Source: Entamoeba histolytica HM-1:IMSS
Lineage: Eukaryota; Evosea; Mastigamoebida; Endamoebidae
Assembly (NCBI RefSeq): GCF_000208925.1
Contig: NW_001914955.1
Location: forward strand, 1-45,007
Length of the DNA stretch: 45,007 nucleotides
Direction of reading: 5' to 3'
Made by a program: the position numbers and the translations under genes
The notes under the pieces: generated by a model
Database searches by the model: none
The model's input: the letters and a program-made list of their open reading frames with translations, nothing else
Told to the model about the DNA's origin: nothing
Shown here: positions 1-10,525 of the stretch, piece after piece
Layout: the number at the start of each line of letters is the position of its first letter
Position numbering within the stretch: position 1 is the first letter of the stretch

Positions 1-704
1 CCAATAAATATTAATCCAGAAACTATCACTACTATTAATGCTGGAACTAATTGGCTTGCTTTTACTTTATCTTCTTCGACTTTTAATACACATTCTTCTT
101 CTTCTAATTGGTAATTTTCATATGAATTACAAATACATTTTTCTCCATTAAACATTTCTCCTTCTGAACAGATAGTTGTATTGACGTAATATCTATTATG
201 TTTTCTATCACATCCAACTTCTGATATTATATTGTATTCAGTGTATGTTTCACACTCTTTGTTATTATTCATTTCATGTGCAAATCCAACATATGTGTTA
301 GTGTTATCTATAAGAAGTGTTGATACAACTGTTCCTTCTGTTCCATTTTCAACACAATAATTCTTAAATACAGTCACTGTATATCCTGTCATTCTTTCTA
401 ATTTAAAATCATTTGTACATTCGGATGAAGGGATGTGAATGTATTGAAGGGAATTGTTAAATGATTCAGTGATTTGATTTGCTTCAATTATTTTGTGTTT
501 GTTTTCTATTTTGATAGTGCATGACTTATCGGTATAAGTACCAATGGATAGTACCAATGTTGATTCATTAAACAAATATTCATAATATCTTTCATTATAA
601 TATGTGCATGTATTGATGGGGAAATAAGTGAATGATTGTATTTCATCAACAACATAATATTTGTCAGCAAACACACAAACAAGCAATAAGAGGAATAGTA
701 ACAT
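1..704 (-). CDS. Cys-rich type I membrane protein, 3' end missing
   Basis: An open frame runs leftward from an ATG at 704..702 to the window edge (234 codons seen). It begins with a hydrophobic signal peptide (MLLFLLLLVCVFA). A Cys- and Asn/Thr-rich ectodomain with several N-x-S/T sites follows. A short EGF-like cluster (ICSEGEMFNGEKCICNSY) comes near residue 195. The last visible residues form a transmembrane helix (LVPALIVVIVSGLIFIG), so only a short cytoplasmic tail should be missing. This layout is typical of Entamoeba surface proteins, but I do not recognise the subfamily and propose no ligand. The start is chosen because it opens the signal peptide. Confidence 0.8.
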   Translation of the reverse strand, partial: MLLFLLLLVCVFADKYYVVDEIQSFTYFPINTCTYYNERYYEYLFNESTLVLSIGTYTDKSCTIKIENKHKIIEANQITESFNNSLQYIHIPSSECTNDFKLERMTGYTVTVFKNYCVENGTEGTVVSTLLIDNTNTYVGFAHEMNNNKECETYTEYNIISEVGCDRKHNRYYVNTTICSEGEMFNGEKCICNSYENYQLEEEECVLKVEEDKVKASQLVPALIVVIVSGLIFI

Positions 705-2649
705 CTATTGTTTTAGTGAATAAGAATTTATATTCTTTGAAATTTTTATTCTTTTTTCTTCTTTCTTTCATTTATTAATTTATTAATTTTTATTTTATTA
801 AATTATAGAAGAGTAGATTTGATAATGAATCATTTGTAAAATTTATCTATTTAATTTAATACATCACAGTATATTCATTAAATTTATAATTGATGAATAT
901 CTTCTTTCTAGTCATCATATTTTCTATTATGTATATGATGAAACACTCATAATTAAAATATTTTAATGTTTCAATTACTCATTCGTGGTTTATTGTGTTA
1001 TATGTTTTCTTAATGCCATAATATGACTCATCATATTTTGGGTATTTTTCTTCTTTCTGCTGATTCATCATATAACTATTACTTATTCATTCTTTGAAAT
1101 AAAGATACTTTAATTTACATTCCAATTGATTATTACTAATTTTAAATGATTCATTATCATGTTAAATGGTGTTTATTAACATTATTCTCTTTCCTGTTTA
1201 TTCATTCTATTTGTATCAAAATAAACGAATTATAGAAAACAACAACAACAACAATAATAATAATAATAAAAGAAATAATGATACTATAAAACAACACAAA
1301 TGAATAAGAATTATTTAAAATAGAATGATAAAAAGAATGATATGAAGTGATAATAAAGAGTATTTAAGTATTTAAACGACATATTTTGAAGTTATAAACA
1401 TCAAAATAAAAACATAATAATAAATAAAGAAGAAATAGAAATAATTGCAAAATTCAACAATGAAATGATGAAGTTCATAAGAAATAACACCAATAAATAA
1501 GAAGTAATAAGAAAAAGAAATAGCAAATGATGAATATAAATGAAGAGAAACAAGAAAAGGAAGAAAAACATGAAGAATAAGCAAATGAATAATTTCAACA
1601 AAACAAGAAGACATGAAATAAAATAGAAAATAAATGAAGAAAGAAAGCAAACAACTAAATAATAAAGAAAATATACCTAAATAAATACAACAAGATAAAA
1701 CAAATATAAAATGAACAAGTTCATTAATATATAAACGATTTAAAAATCTTTTGAATAACAAAAGATAATAAACACCACCAAATTATTTTAATTAATTAAA
1801 CAAACACAAGAAGAATTAATTTCAAAAGAAATATGATAATGATAGTTATAAAATGATAAAAAAGAAATTTAACAACAAATAAATAAGAAAGAATAAGAAA
1901 AAGACAAAGTTGAAAAGAATAAACATTCTGTTTCACAATGAAATGAAAGATAAGAAATAAAAATAAACGAACATGAAAGAAAACAAAAGAATATAAAATG
2001 AAGAAGAATAAAAATGAATAAAAACAAAGAATGAAAAGTACATAACAACAAATAGACACAAATCAAGAATGAAACAATAAGAATAAATAAGAATAAGAAA
2101 TGAAGAAATATATCAACATAATTATCAACATAATTCTTATTCTTTATTTTATTCATTAATAAAACTATAATCATTTTATTCTTCCTTTCTATTTCAACAA
2201 TAATAATCAAAACAACAAAAGAAAACTAAACAAAACTAACACAACAAAAATAAATAATAATACAATGAAGAATAATACAAAAGAATAATACTAAAGAAAA
2301 TAGAAAGTATTTCTGCTAAAAAAGATAGAAATAATAATATAATAACAATATAAATGAATATAATTTAATCTAATCTTATTTTATTCATCTTCTTTGAATA
2401 TTTTTATTCTTCTCTTTTATATCTACATTTATTAAAATTTCTTCCTTTTTTAAATAATTTGGTTTTAAGCTTTAACTTTCATGTACTAAAGAAAGATAAA
2501 GAAATTGTGGAGTAGTACAATTTCCTTAACAAACTCATATAAATTGATTTTTATTGTTAATATGTTGTAAAAAAGCATTGATGAAATGAGCATGAAAACA
2601 TAAAACTGAGAGTAAACAATAAATTAAAAGCCAAAACAATGAAAAAGGG
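705..2649. other. 1.9 kb gene-free stretch with purine-skewed block
   Basis: No convincing gene is seen. From about 1210 to 2340 the plus strand is strongly purine-rich, dominated by aagaa, aataa and atgaa words, with a short (aac)n/(aat)n microsatellite at about 1239-1268. The minus strand therefore has long but meaningless Phe/Leu/Ile-rich open frames. A match to the published Entamoeba TATA-like element GTATTTAAA(G/C) is at 1368-1377 on the plus strand, with no gene behind it. The first ~500 bp after the flanking gene are plain AT-rich sequence. Confidence 0.6.
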
Positions 2650-3723
2650 TTATTTGTCGATGAGAAGAGTAATTGAATCTAAAATTTTTGTTGCGTCTTG
2701 AGGGTTTTCTGTTTTTTGCATTAATCCTTGGTCAAGAAGGTCTTGGTAGATAGCTCTTGATTGAAGAACAAAGGCACCACAAGCGACCCAATTGTTTAAG
2801 TCCATAACATTGTTATATGAAAAAATTTTAGACAATATGTCAACAGTGCATTGGGTGGTTCCAACAAAACCAAGACCAGTAAGTCGTGACTTAATAATTT
2901 CTGGTCCACTTCCATTGTATGCATTGAATAAAGCATAACAAATTTCTAGATAACGATAGATAGCAATAAATTCATAAATATTTAAATGACCAGTTCTAGA
3001 GGTGTCAAAAATCCTCATAAATCTAAGTGCTGTTTGTGGAGATAAACGAATACATCCAGGATAACTTCCTGTACTAATTTCATCAATCTCTAATGTACCG
3101 CTATGATCTTTATCAACTTGGTTAAACCATGCAATAATTTGTGAAAATTGTTGTGGTTTAATGGATTGAATGATTGGGAAATACCACTTCTTCTGAAGTT
3201 CAAATGATGGAGGTTGAGGAAGTCGTTGTTCTGATAACTCCCAAGCAGGAACTGCAGGTGGATGAAGGTCAAAGATATTTACTTCTATTTGATTAAGAAT
3301 TTGTTCTTTCTGAGATGAAGGATATTGTTGAGTTGTTGAATAAGTACCTTGGTATGTTTGCTGTGGTGGGTAGTTAGGGTTTTGTGGAGCTGTATATGTT
3401 GATTGTTGTGTTGGATAAGAGGATGTTGATTGTTGTGTTGGATAAGAGGATGTTGACTTGACTCCAAATGAAGGTTGTTGTGATATATTTGGCATAGTTG
3501 GTGGTTGGTATGTTGGTTGGTTTTGTCGTTGTTGAGCAGAGGAATAAGTATTTGCATAAGGTGATGTTAAATAAGTTCCTGGTGGATTAAGTGTTGAAGA
3601 AGTCATTTGTTGATTTCTATAAGGATTTGGTTGGGTTGTGTTTTGTTGTTGAGGATATGGATAAGTATTTGGTTGAGGATAATTATAAGGATAACCTGAT
3701 TGAGAACTGTATGGGTATTGCAT
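2650..3723 (-). CDS. Penta-EF-hand (ALG-2/sorcin-like) calcium-binding protein
   Basis: This is a 357-residue protein. Residues 1-140 are low-complexity Pro/Gln/Tyr/Ser-rich (YPYPQQQ, repeated SSYPTQQST), as in the N-terminal extensions of peflin and ALG-2 relatives. The C-terminal half has canonical calcium loops: DKDHSGTLEIDE (acidic/oxygen ligands at positions 1, 3, 5, Gly6, Glu12) and DTSRTGHLNIYE. Less conserved helices follow, as expected for a penta-EF-hand domain. Such proteins dimerise and bind membranes or partners when calcium rises; Entamoeba grainins are shorter members without the long leader. The role here (vesicle traffic or membrane repair) is inferred. The ATG at 3723 opens the Pro/Gln-rich leader, and the next gene upstream is more than 280 bp away. 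Confidence 0.85.
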   Translation of the reverse strand: MQYPYSSQSGYPYNYPQPNTYPYPQQQNTTQPNPYRNQQMTSSTLNPPGTYLTSPYANTYSSAQQRQNQPTYQPPTMPNISQQPSFGVKSTSSYPTQQSTSSYPTQQSTYTAPQNPNYPPQQTYQGTYSTTQQYPSSQKEQILNQIEVNIFDLHPPAVPAWELSEQRLPQPPSFELQKKWYFPIIQSIKPQQFSQIIAWFNQVDKDHSGTLEIDEISTGSYPGCIRLSPQTALRFMRIFDTSRTGHLNIYEFIAIYRYLEICYALFNAYNGSGPEIIKSRLTGLGFVGTTQCTVDILSKIFSYNNVMDLNNWVACGAFVLQSRAIYQDLLDQGLMQKTENPQDATKILDSITLLIDK

Positions 3724-4006
3724 TGTAAAGAGGAACTAAAAGATATTTTTTCATAACTTTTAATAATTTTAATTTATTTTATTTAAATTAAAGGGATGTT
3801 TTAATATTTTTTATGGTTTGTTATGTTGTTTAGAATAATGTAGTTTTATAATAATAAAAATATTTAGAATAATGTTATTTATTTTTAGATTATTGAAAAA
3901 AGTAGAAAAAAGTAAAAAAATGATAAAAAAATGATAAAATTATAGTATAATGAATAGAAAGAAATTACTTTATTTTTTTGGATAATTCTTTTGACATCTA
4001 AAATAG

Positions 4007-4663
4007 TTATCCATTTTCTTTTTGTTCAAGTTCTTCGGTTTCAGAACCTTCATCTGCATAATAACAGACGTTCTCTTGTGCGATTTGAAGTTTTAACTTT
4101 TGTTCATCATTAATTGCAAATGAAGATAGTACTATTTTTTTTAACTCTGTATTTCGGTCGAATAAATACATAAGTTTATTATAACATCCCATTCCAATTT
4201 TTTGTTCAATATCTTCTGTAGTATACATAATAGTTGAATCACTATTTAAATGTTTAGGAATTGTTTTTAATTTAATTGCAGGGGGAATAACTTCTCCATT
4301 AATTTTTTTAGAAGAAACTTTCTTAATATAAGAATCAAATACATACCCTTCTTTTATTAATGAAGAAACCATTATTTTTATCGCTTTTGAAGAGCAATAC
4401 CTAGAACGATCTTTACAAGATCCTGCATTAGTTCGATTACTATCAAAAATTAATGTAAAATTTGAATCGAATATTTTATTAATAATGATATGTGATAACC
4501 CTTTAATACCATTTCTCTTCTGTTTATCGATAATAATAACATAGTTACATTCTTGAAATAATAACCAAACTAATGCTAAACTTCTTAAAATTAATGAATT
4601 TGAACTATTTAATTTTCTTTCAGCAGGATTTTTTGGTTGTTTCTTTGATTTGCTGTCATTCAT
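4007..4663 (-). CDS. Hypothetical protein, 218 aa
   Basis: The ORF is clean and starts at an ATG followed by a Lys/Ser-rich leader (MNDSKSKKQPKNPAERK). A hydrophobic-helical stretch (LILRSLALVWLLFQECNYVIII) comes at about residues 24-46. A mixed alpha/beta body with Cys residues near 83 and 90 follows, then an acidic tail (ADEGSETEELEQKENG). The hydrophobic segment is not preceded by a signal-peptide-like N terminus and contains E and C, so it is more likely a buried helix than a membrane span. I do not recognise the family. Codon use resembles neighbouring genes, so it is probably real. Confidence 0.6.
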   Translation of the reverse strand: MNDSKSKKQPKNPAERKLNSSNSLILRSLALVWLLFQECNYVIIIDKQKRNGIKGLSHIIINKIFDSNFTLIFDSNRTNAGSCKDRSRYCSSKAIKIMVSSLIKEGYVFDSYIKKVSSKKINGEVIPPAIKLKTIPKHLNSDSTIMYTTEDIEQKIGMGCYNKLMYLFDRNTELKKIVLSSFAINDEQKLKLQIAQENVCYYADEGSETEELEQKENG

Positions 4664-5049
4664 TTTAATAATGTATTAAACCTGATCTTTTCAAGTTGAC
4701 TTAAAACTAAAAAAACAACTAGTTTTAGAGTTAATGTTATGATACTAATGGTGCCTATTTACGACAATTCCTTTTTAATTCTTCAAACTCGAATTTCATT
4801 TTTATTTAGAAATTAGAAATTAGTTTAATGTTTTTGGATACTTCATATAAATAATATCATTCTTTTCGCTTTGATTATTTGAATGCTTTTGCTGACTTAA
4901 TAAAAGATTTTCTAACTATTTAAAATACTGTCCCAAACTAACAACGACACAAAACTATAATCAATAAATTAGTTAATACATGAAACAAATCTAAAACTCA
5001 ACAAGAAACAAAGTCAGTCAATATAAAACATTTCTTATCATTTTATAAG
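4664..5049. other. Intergenic, nothing recognised
   Basis: About 390 bp of AT-rich sequence separate the hypothetical gene start from the 3' end of the RhoGAP gene. The only structure noticed is a weak 7-bp hairpin (AAAACTA / TAGTTTT) around 4706-4729. Confidence 0.5.
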
Positions 5050-7011
5050 TTAAATTTTTTTTGTTTCGTTAAACATATTCTCTAATACCTTTTCCATTAC
5101 TGAAATAACAAAGTCTGGAGTTAACATGTTTACAATATACACAAAATGTTCTTCATTCTCTTCATAATATACTTGAATCCAATGAATTGCTTCTTCATTA
5201 TTATCAGAATCTAAAACTACTTCCATCCATCCACAAATGTCTTGTGCCAATTTTTGTGTTTCTTCATCAAGACATGAAATATCATAAACAAATCTATCAG
5301 GTTCTTCATTATCATGAATAAATTCAGTTGGTGTTTCAAATTTAGAAACAACCTCATCTATAGAAAAGAATGTGTCAATATCTAATCTTTTTCGTATACT
5401 TTGTGCTAAATTAATTAATAATACAGCAAGTTCTAATTGAGTTTGTGTTCCAATCAAACTAACAGCTCCATTTGAATGAATTAACATTGGTCCAAGAACA
5501 ACAGCAATATTTCCTATTCCCATTTGATTAACATCTTTATATTGAATAATAGCTTCAGCAAGATTTAATATGATACATAATGTATATTTGTCTTTCTTAT
5601 TTAATTTTTCAATTATTTCCATTAATACTTCTTCTCGTTTATTCTCTTCATTTTTTAGTATTTCTTCTGCTATTTGTAAATCAAATAATCCGACTGTTGC
5701 TTCTCGTAAATAACTTTTTAATACACCAACAACATTATGAACATCATTTACCCCATGATTCATTTCATCAAGAAATCCAGTTGAATGTTTAATAACTTTC
5801 TCTATTAATTTTTTAATATATTCATTATTTCCTGATATTCTGAAAATTCCTTCTACTTCTATTCCATGCATATAAATCCATCTACAAAGATCATAAACTA
5901 CTTGTGGGTCTGCTTGTTCTTTTCCTTTCTTTTCTTCTTTTTTCTTTTCTGTTTCAAATTCAAATATAATTTTTTTTGCACATTTCCTTCCTCTTTTTGA
6001 TACATATATATATGCCTTGTTATTTGTTGCAATTGCACCTATATCCTCTTCTTGATTTACAACCTCTCCATTATTTTGATAGACAACAACATCATCATGT
6101 AGTCCTTCTTTAATACTTATCATAGTTTTTTCAATAACTTCTCTAACTTTCATTTGAGATGCTACTTTAAATGTTTTGTTATATGTTTGTAACAAAAACC
6201 CAATTTCAACAGTAACTTCAATATTTTTCTTTTCTTTTTTAATACTTATTTCACTACTCCTTCTTTTTTCTCTTCTTTCCATAGTACAAACAGTTTTTCT
6301 TTTCCAAATATCATTTTTATGTCTTTCTTCTGCATGTTGTTCTTTGTCAATTACTTCCTTCTTCTTTTTAGTGTCTTTTACTTTCTTTTCTTCTTTACTT
6401 TCTTTTCTTGGTGATAATTTTTCTTTCAGTGATTTCGGTCTTTCTTTACTCCCTTCTTTTCTTTTAGTTTTTTCTTCATTTTTTTTTTGACTAGAGCTGT
6501 CAATAATATCATCTCCGTGGTGCTCAATAATGAGTTCTTTTGAGTCTATCTCTTCACTTTTCTTTGTAATAATCTCAGATTTACTTTGTTTCAACATTTG
6601 TTGTTTCTTATTTTTCTTAAACACTTTTCTTTTTGGGTTTTCCTCTTCTTCTTCTTCTCCCCCTTCTTTTTTCTTATCTTTATGACTTTTTTTTGGTGAT
6701 TCTGATACCGTTGTTTTTTCGTTTGTTTTTCGTTTGAACATGAATGAAAGCAACCTCTCCTTACTAACCCTCTTTTCTTTGTCTTTTCCTTCCTGGTTTA
6801 TTTCTTCTTTTTCATCATTCTCTTCTACTTCATTATTACTACTGGAACTTCTTGTTTTCTTTTTACCTGAACTTTTTTCTTTTGAAGGTAATCTTTTAAC
6901 CACTTCATCTGTTTTCTTTTCTTCACTTTCCAATGGTGGGGTTGAGGTTCTGTTTGTTTGGTTCTCAAGTATTTCTGGTGTTTTCTCAATGTCACTCATG
7001 GAATTGTTCAA
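5050..7011 (-). CDS. RhoGAP-domain protein with Lys/Glu-rich N terminus
   Basis: The protein has 653 residues. Residues 1-260 are extremely charged (Lys, Glu, Ser) and probably disordered. About 264-340 looks like a ubiquitin-fold module of the RA/FERM-F1 kind (IEVTVEIGFLLQ...KVREVIEKTMISI...AYIYVSKR). The RhoGAP domain spans about 365-540 and has the arginine finger in GIFRISG (Arg391), the PQVVYDLCRWI start helix, and a helix with GIGNIAVVLGPMLI in place of the usual NLAxxFGPxL. Such proteins speed GTP hydrolysis on Rho/Rac and so control actin. The acidic C-terminal ~100 residues are unassigned. ATGs at codons 1 and 5 are both possible starts; the first is used here. The ubiquitin-fold call is tentative, the RhoGAP call firm. 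Confidence 0.88.
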   Translation of the reverse strand: MNNSMSDIEKTPEILENQTNRTSTPPLESEEKKTDEVVKRLPSKEKSSGKKKTRSSSSNNEVEENDEKEEINQEGKDKEKRVSKERLLSFMFKRKTNEKTTVSESPKKSHKDKKKEGGEEEEEENPKRKVFKKNKKQQMLKQSKSEIITKKSEEIDSKELIIEHHGDDIIDSSSQKKNEEKTKRKEGSKERPKSLKEKLSPRKESKEEKKVKDTKKKKEVIDKEQHAEERHKNDIWKRKTVCTMERREKRRSSEISIKKEKKNIEVTVEIGFLLQTYNKTFKVASQMKVREVIEKTMISIKEGLHDDVVVYQNNGEVVNQEEDIGAIATNNKAYIYVSKRGRKCAKKIIFEFETEKKKEEKKGKEQADPQVVYDLCRWIYMHGIEVEGIFRISGNNEYIKKLIEKVIKHSTGFLDEMNHGVNDVHNVVGVLKSYLREATVGLFDLQIAEEILKNEENKREEVLMEIIEKLNKKDKYTLCIILNLAEAIIQYKDVNQMGIGNIAVVLGPMLIHSNGAVSLIGTQTQLELAVLLINLAQSIRKRLDIDTFFSIDEVVSKFETPTEFIHDNEEPDRFVYDISCLDEETQKLAQDICGWMEVVLDSDNNEEAIHWIQVYYEENEEHFVYIVNMLTPDFVISVMEKVLENMFNETKKI

Positions 7012-7451
7012 AAGTTCTTTTCGATTTCATTTGAAAAAACTACTTTGCACCTTTGTTCCAACTAAATTCCATTTTATTTTATTACAAATTTATTTTTATC
7101 AATAACACAATCACAAAATGAAAAACAAACACCAAAATTTAAAAAAAAAGTACTTAATCTTTATATAAACAAGTAAAGAAAAAATATAATTTAATTTTAA
7201 CTTATTTAATTGAGTTTATCTCATTTACTTTTCAAAAACTCATTAAATACACAAATTGATAAAAATATGCTGTGACAAAAGAAACAGATTATTCTATTAT
7301 AAATAAAGAATTTAATGTTGATATTTTTGATGTTTTTGAGGTACTTTTGAAATTAAAGAAAAATAATAATATAAAGAAAAACCTTCTATTTTAATAAATT
7401 TTATGATAAGAATTAATAAATGTTTTTAATCTAAAATTCTTTCATTAAAAG
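7012..7451. other. Divergent intergenic region
   Basis: These 440 bp lie between the divergently transcribed RhoGAP (minus) and NADAR (plus) genes and so must hold both promoters. The DNA is AT-rich with homopolymer runs. I could not place core elements with confidence. Confidence 0.45.
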
Positions 7452-8030
7452 ATGGAATCAATTAAAGAAAGATATGAGATGGTAAATCACTATTCAATGA
7501 AATGGTTATTAGAAGATATAGACATTAATAAACAACAACACCAATACACATATTTTTGGAAACCATCAATAGAAGAAGAAGTTAATAAGAGTTGTTTAGG
7601 TAATTGGTATCCTTCAGAATTTGATTATGATGGAATTCATTACTATTTTTGTGAACAATTTCTAATGGGATGTAAAGCAAAATTATTTGGAGATGATCAA
7701 ATATTCAAATTAATATTAGATTCTAGAAACCCCTATGAAATGAAAAAATTAGGAAAAAAAGTAAAAGGTTTTAATCAAGAAGTTTGGGATGAATATAAAG
7801 CTGCTGTTATGTTTGAAGGAGGTCTTGCTAAATTTACTCAAAATCCTCAACTCAGAAGATTCTTGATGGAAACAGGAGATGATATTCTTGTTGAAGCGAG
7901 TAAATTTGATGCTGTTTGGGGGATTAAAATGGAAGAATCAGATGAAAGAGCAAATGACCCACATCAATGGTGTGGTGAAAATATTTTAGGATTTACTTTA
8001 ATGTCAATAAGAGATTATCTTCTTGTTTGA
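7452..8030 (+). CDS. NADAR/YbiA-like N-glycosidase family protein
   Basis: The 192-residue protein covers a single NADAR (DUF1768, YbiA) domain. Visible family features are the aromatic FWKP near the start, a SEFxYDGIHYYFCEQFLMGCKAKLFGD helix block (about 56-83, family E-Q-x-x-M-x-x-KA-x-x-F-x-D), GFNQEVWDEYKAAVMFEGGLAKF (about 107-129) and a final DAVWGIKM ... WCGENILGFTLMSIRDYL segment. Bacterial members hydrolyse reactive riboflavin-pathway intermediates, and others remove ADP-ribose from guanine in nucleic acid. Which substrate applies here cannot be read from the sequence. There is no signal peptide, so it is probably cytosolic. The length equals a stand-alone NADAR domain. Confidence 0.88.
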   Translation: MESIKERYEMVNHYSMKWLLEDIDINKQQHQYTYFWKPSIEEEVNKSCLGNWYPSEFDYDGIHYYFCEQFLMGCKAKLFGDDQIFKLILDSRNPYEMKKLGKKVKGFNQEVWDEYKAAVMFEGGLAKFTQNPQLRRFLMETGDDILVEASKFDAVWGIKMEESDERANDPHQWCGENILGFTLMSIRDYLLV

Positions 8031-8926
8031 TTCATTTTTATATTTGAAAATATTGGTTTTATATTTAATTTTTATAAAATAACATTTCTCTATTTAATAA
8101 TTTATCTATTAAAATAATACTTTGATGTCATTTATTATTTCAAAAATTATAATAGTATTGAATATGTTTTTATTTTGTTTATTGTAATTTACTTGACGTT
8201 TTTTCTGTTAAAATCTTCATTTAATTATTAAAAATATTTATAAAAGTTCTAAAAATAAATACCAAATATAATACTTAGAATATTATTTTTACCTTCTTAT
8301 TGTAAATACTAATTTATCTTTAATACTCTATACTACTACTTTTTTTTCATTAACTAATTAATGAAATAAAATTAAATAAGAATTATATTAAGATATGAAA
8401 ATACACTAACTATATAACATTTAGTTTATATTTTTATTATTCAAGTAAAATTATTTATAAAATAATAACTAATTTTGTTTATTTAATTTTCAATCTGTTA
8501 TAGTATTGATGAGTATGTTAAAATACAAATTAATTGTGGAACTATTTTTTAATAACTATAACATATATCAATAAATTTTATAAAAGAAATACATTAATCT
8601 TGAATAGTTTTTTAGACAAAAAAAATATAATTGTTACAATATTATCTAAGACGATATATATTTGTATTAAAATAACTTAAAAAAAACTTTATTTATACAG
8701 AAATATTGATAAGAAATAAAAGATAAAATGAATTATAAAGAAGAGAAATTTTAAAATGAATCTTCAAAACATAAAAATGTAGAAACAAGAAAATAAACCA
8801 TTATACTATACATTTAATGGTGTAGGTTCTTATTAATTATACTGGTTAGACAATTTATTGAAATAAATAAAAGTTATAATCATTTTTAAATCAATAAAAT
8901 TACTTAAATAATTATTTCAATGAATT
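8031..8926. other. Convergent intergenic region, 0.9 kb, nothing recognised
   Basis: About 900 bp of very AT-rich DNA lie between the 3' ends of the NADAR and calcineurin genes. I see no ORF of note, no strong hairpin and no repeat shared with the rest of the window. Confidence 0.5.
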
Positions 8927-10525
8927 TTAGAACAATTGCATAATTTCTTTTTTCATTGGATTATTAGAATTAGCAAGAGTAGTAGCTCGTTTTCTTCTCT
9001 CTGGTTTTGTAGGGTTTTTTTGTGTTGTATTTTTTTCTTCTGATGAAGTTGGTTTAGATTCATTGAATTTATCAAATTCTAATGCTCTTTTAAATAGTCT
9101 ATCATTCTTTTCTTTATTTTCCATAAATTCTTTTCTTATTTTAGCAAGACGTTTATATGTTGGGTCTTTTTCAGAGTTCTTTTTCATCATTTCTTTAATT
9201 TTACATTCTAATTGTGCATCTTCTTCTTTCTCTTTTGGTCCATCTGTTGTATATTTTGTTATAAGAATTAATTCACTTACAACTTCAACTAATTGATCCA
9301 TTAAAGCTTCTATTGAAAATGAAATACCATCTTGCATGTTAGGAAGATATGTTGGATGATCAACAGCATCAAATTGTTCAAAACAAATAGAGTCAGGTTC
9401 AAGTCTCATAAAACTACCTTTGTTATGATACATGTCACAATAATTAGGAGCAGAAAATACTGTAATACATGGTGGAACATCAACATCTTGTAAGAAGTAA
9501 TGAAGTTTATATCCTTCTTCCATAACTTGATGTGCACGAACAACACAAGTTAAGTTATTAGTTTCAAGAAATGGAATAAGACTTTTTGCTCCAAACAAAA
9601 AACTAGTCATTCTACTTGTATTTTCAATAAAATCTATATCTAACCAATTTTCAGCAGATTCTGAATCTAAATCCTCTTCTGGTGGTTCATCTAATGGATC
9701 AGCCCATAAAATATCAGATAAAGGTCCATTATTTGGTGGTTCAATAAAACGATTAATAGAATTATAATCACAAATATTTGTCATGTCAGGTGAAATTCCA
9801 CCATGACAACATAAGAAATCTCCTAACTCTTTTGTTCCTACACGAACAGCAATAGGAAATGAATCAAAAAGAGTATAAACTAATTCTAATAATTCATTTG
9901 ATTGATATTTTCGAGTAAATTCTGATGCAAATGTCATATTTTCAGACATAATTCTACTTTCATGATTACCTCTTAAAAGGAAAAACCTATGAGGATAATT
10001 AATTTTACATGCACAAAGATATAATATAATTTCTGTTGAAAAACTCCCTCTATCAACATAATCACCTAAAAATATAAATGTGTTTTCTTCATTCTCTGGT
10101 GGTCTTACATCAAATATTGTTAACATATCATAAAATTGTCCATGAAGATCTCCTACAATAATTACTGGAGCTTGTCCTTCAATCATATTAGGTTCTTGTT
10201 TTAAAATGTTTGTTGCTTCTGTGATAATTCGTTTAGCACAATCAGGATGAAGTAAACCTTCTCTACTTAAATGGTTTCGTAGTAATGATAAATTAGGTTT
10301 TTTTTCATCGGCATATAAAAAGTTTTCTGGTAATAATCTTGTTTCTGGAATTGGTACATTATCTTTTATACGACCATCTCCAACAGGTTTAGGTAATATA
10401 TTATCCCACATTATTGAACGTTCCTCAACTTTCTTTTGTTGTTGAATTTTCGGGATTTGATTTTGTTCACTAATAGCAACACTTGCAGATCTTGTTTTTT
10501 TCCCTCTAACCCGTCGACTGCTCAT
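8927..10525 (-). CDS. Calcineurin A (PP2B) catalytic subunit
   Basis: The 532-residue protein is a Ser/Thr phosphatase of the PPP family. The metal-site motifs are in order: GDLHGQ (125-130), GDYVDRG (154-160), RGNHES (185-190), CHGG (240-243), VVRAHQ and SAPNYCD. The pre-domain signature around LRNHLSREGLL, IITEATNILKQE and the post-catalytic PTYLPNMQDGISFSIEALMDQLVEVV match calcineurin A rather than PP1/PP2A; the latter helix is where calcineurin B binds. The tail holds a charged helix (KIRKEFMENKEKNDRLFKRALEFDKF) and a basic end; I cannot confirm calmodulin-binding or autoinhibitory segments. It acts in calcium-dependent dephosphorylation. Non-coding repeat A1 sits about 270 bp upstream of the ATG. 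Confidence 0.92.
   Translation of the reverse strand: MSSRRVRGKKTRSASVAISEQNQIPKIQQQKKVEERSIMWDNILPKPVGDGRIKDNVPIPETRLLPENFLYADEKKPNLSLLRNHLSREGLLHPDCAKRIITEATNILKQEPNMIEGQAPVIIVGDLHGQFYDMLTIFDVRPPENEENTFIFLGDYVDRGSFSTEIILYLCACKINYPHRFFLLRGNHESRIMSENMTFASEFTRKYQSNELLELVYTLFDSFPIAVRVGTKELGDFLCCHGGISPDMTNICDYNSINRFIEPPNNGPLSDILWADPLDEPPEEDLDSESAENWLDIDFIENTSRMTSFLFGAKSLIPFLETNNLTCVVRAHQVMEEGYKLHYFLQDVDVPPCITVFSAPNYCDMYHNKGSFMRLEPDSICFEQFDAVDHPTYLPNMQDGISFSIEALMDQLVEVVSELILITKYTTDGPKEKEEDAQLECKIKEMMKKNSEKDPTYKRLAKIRKEFMENKEKNDRLFKRALEFDKFNESKPTSSEEKNTTQKNPTKPERRKRATTLANSNNPMKKEIMQLF

Noticed and set aside
1372..2210. Minus-strand ORFs of 66-129 aa, Phe/Leu/Ile/Tyr-rich
   Set aside because: They mirror the purine-rich plus strand, have no signal-peptide or domain order, overlap each other in different frames, and look like composition-driven open frames.
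6734..7105. Plus-strand Ser/Phe-rich ORF opposite the RhoGAP N terminus
   Set aside because: It is an antisense shadow of Lys/Glu/Ser-rich coding sequence (ctt, ttc and tct repeats).
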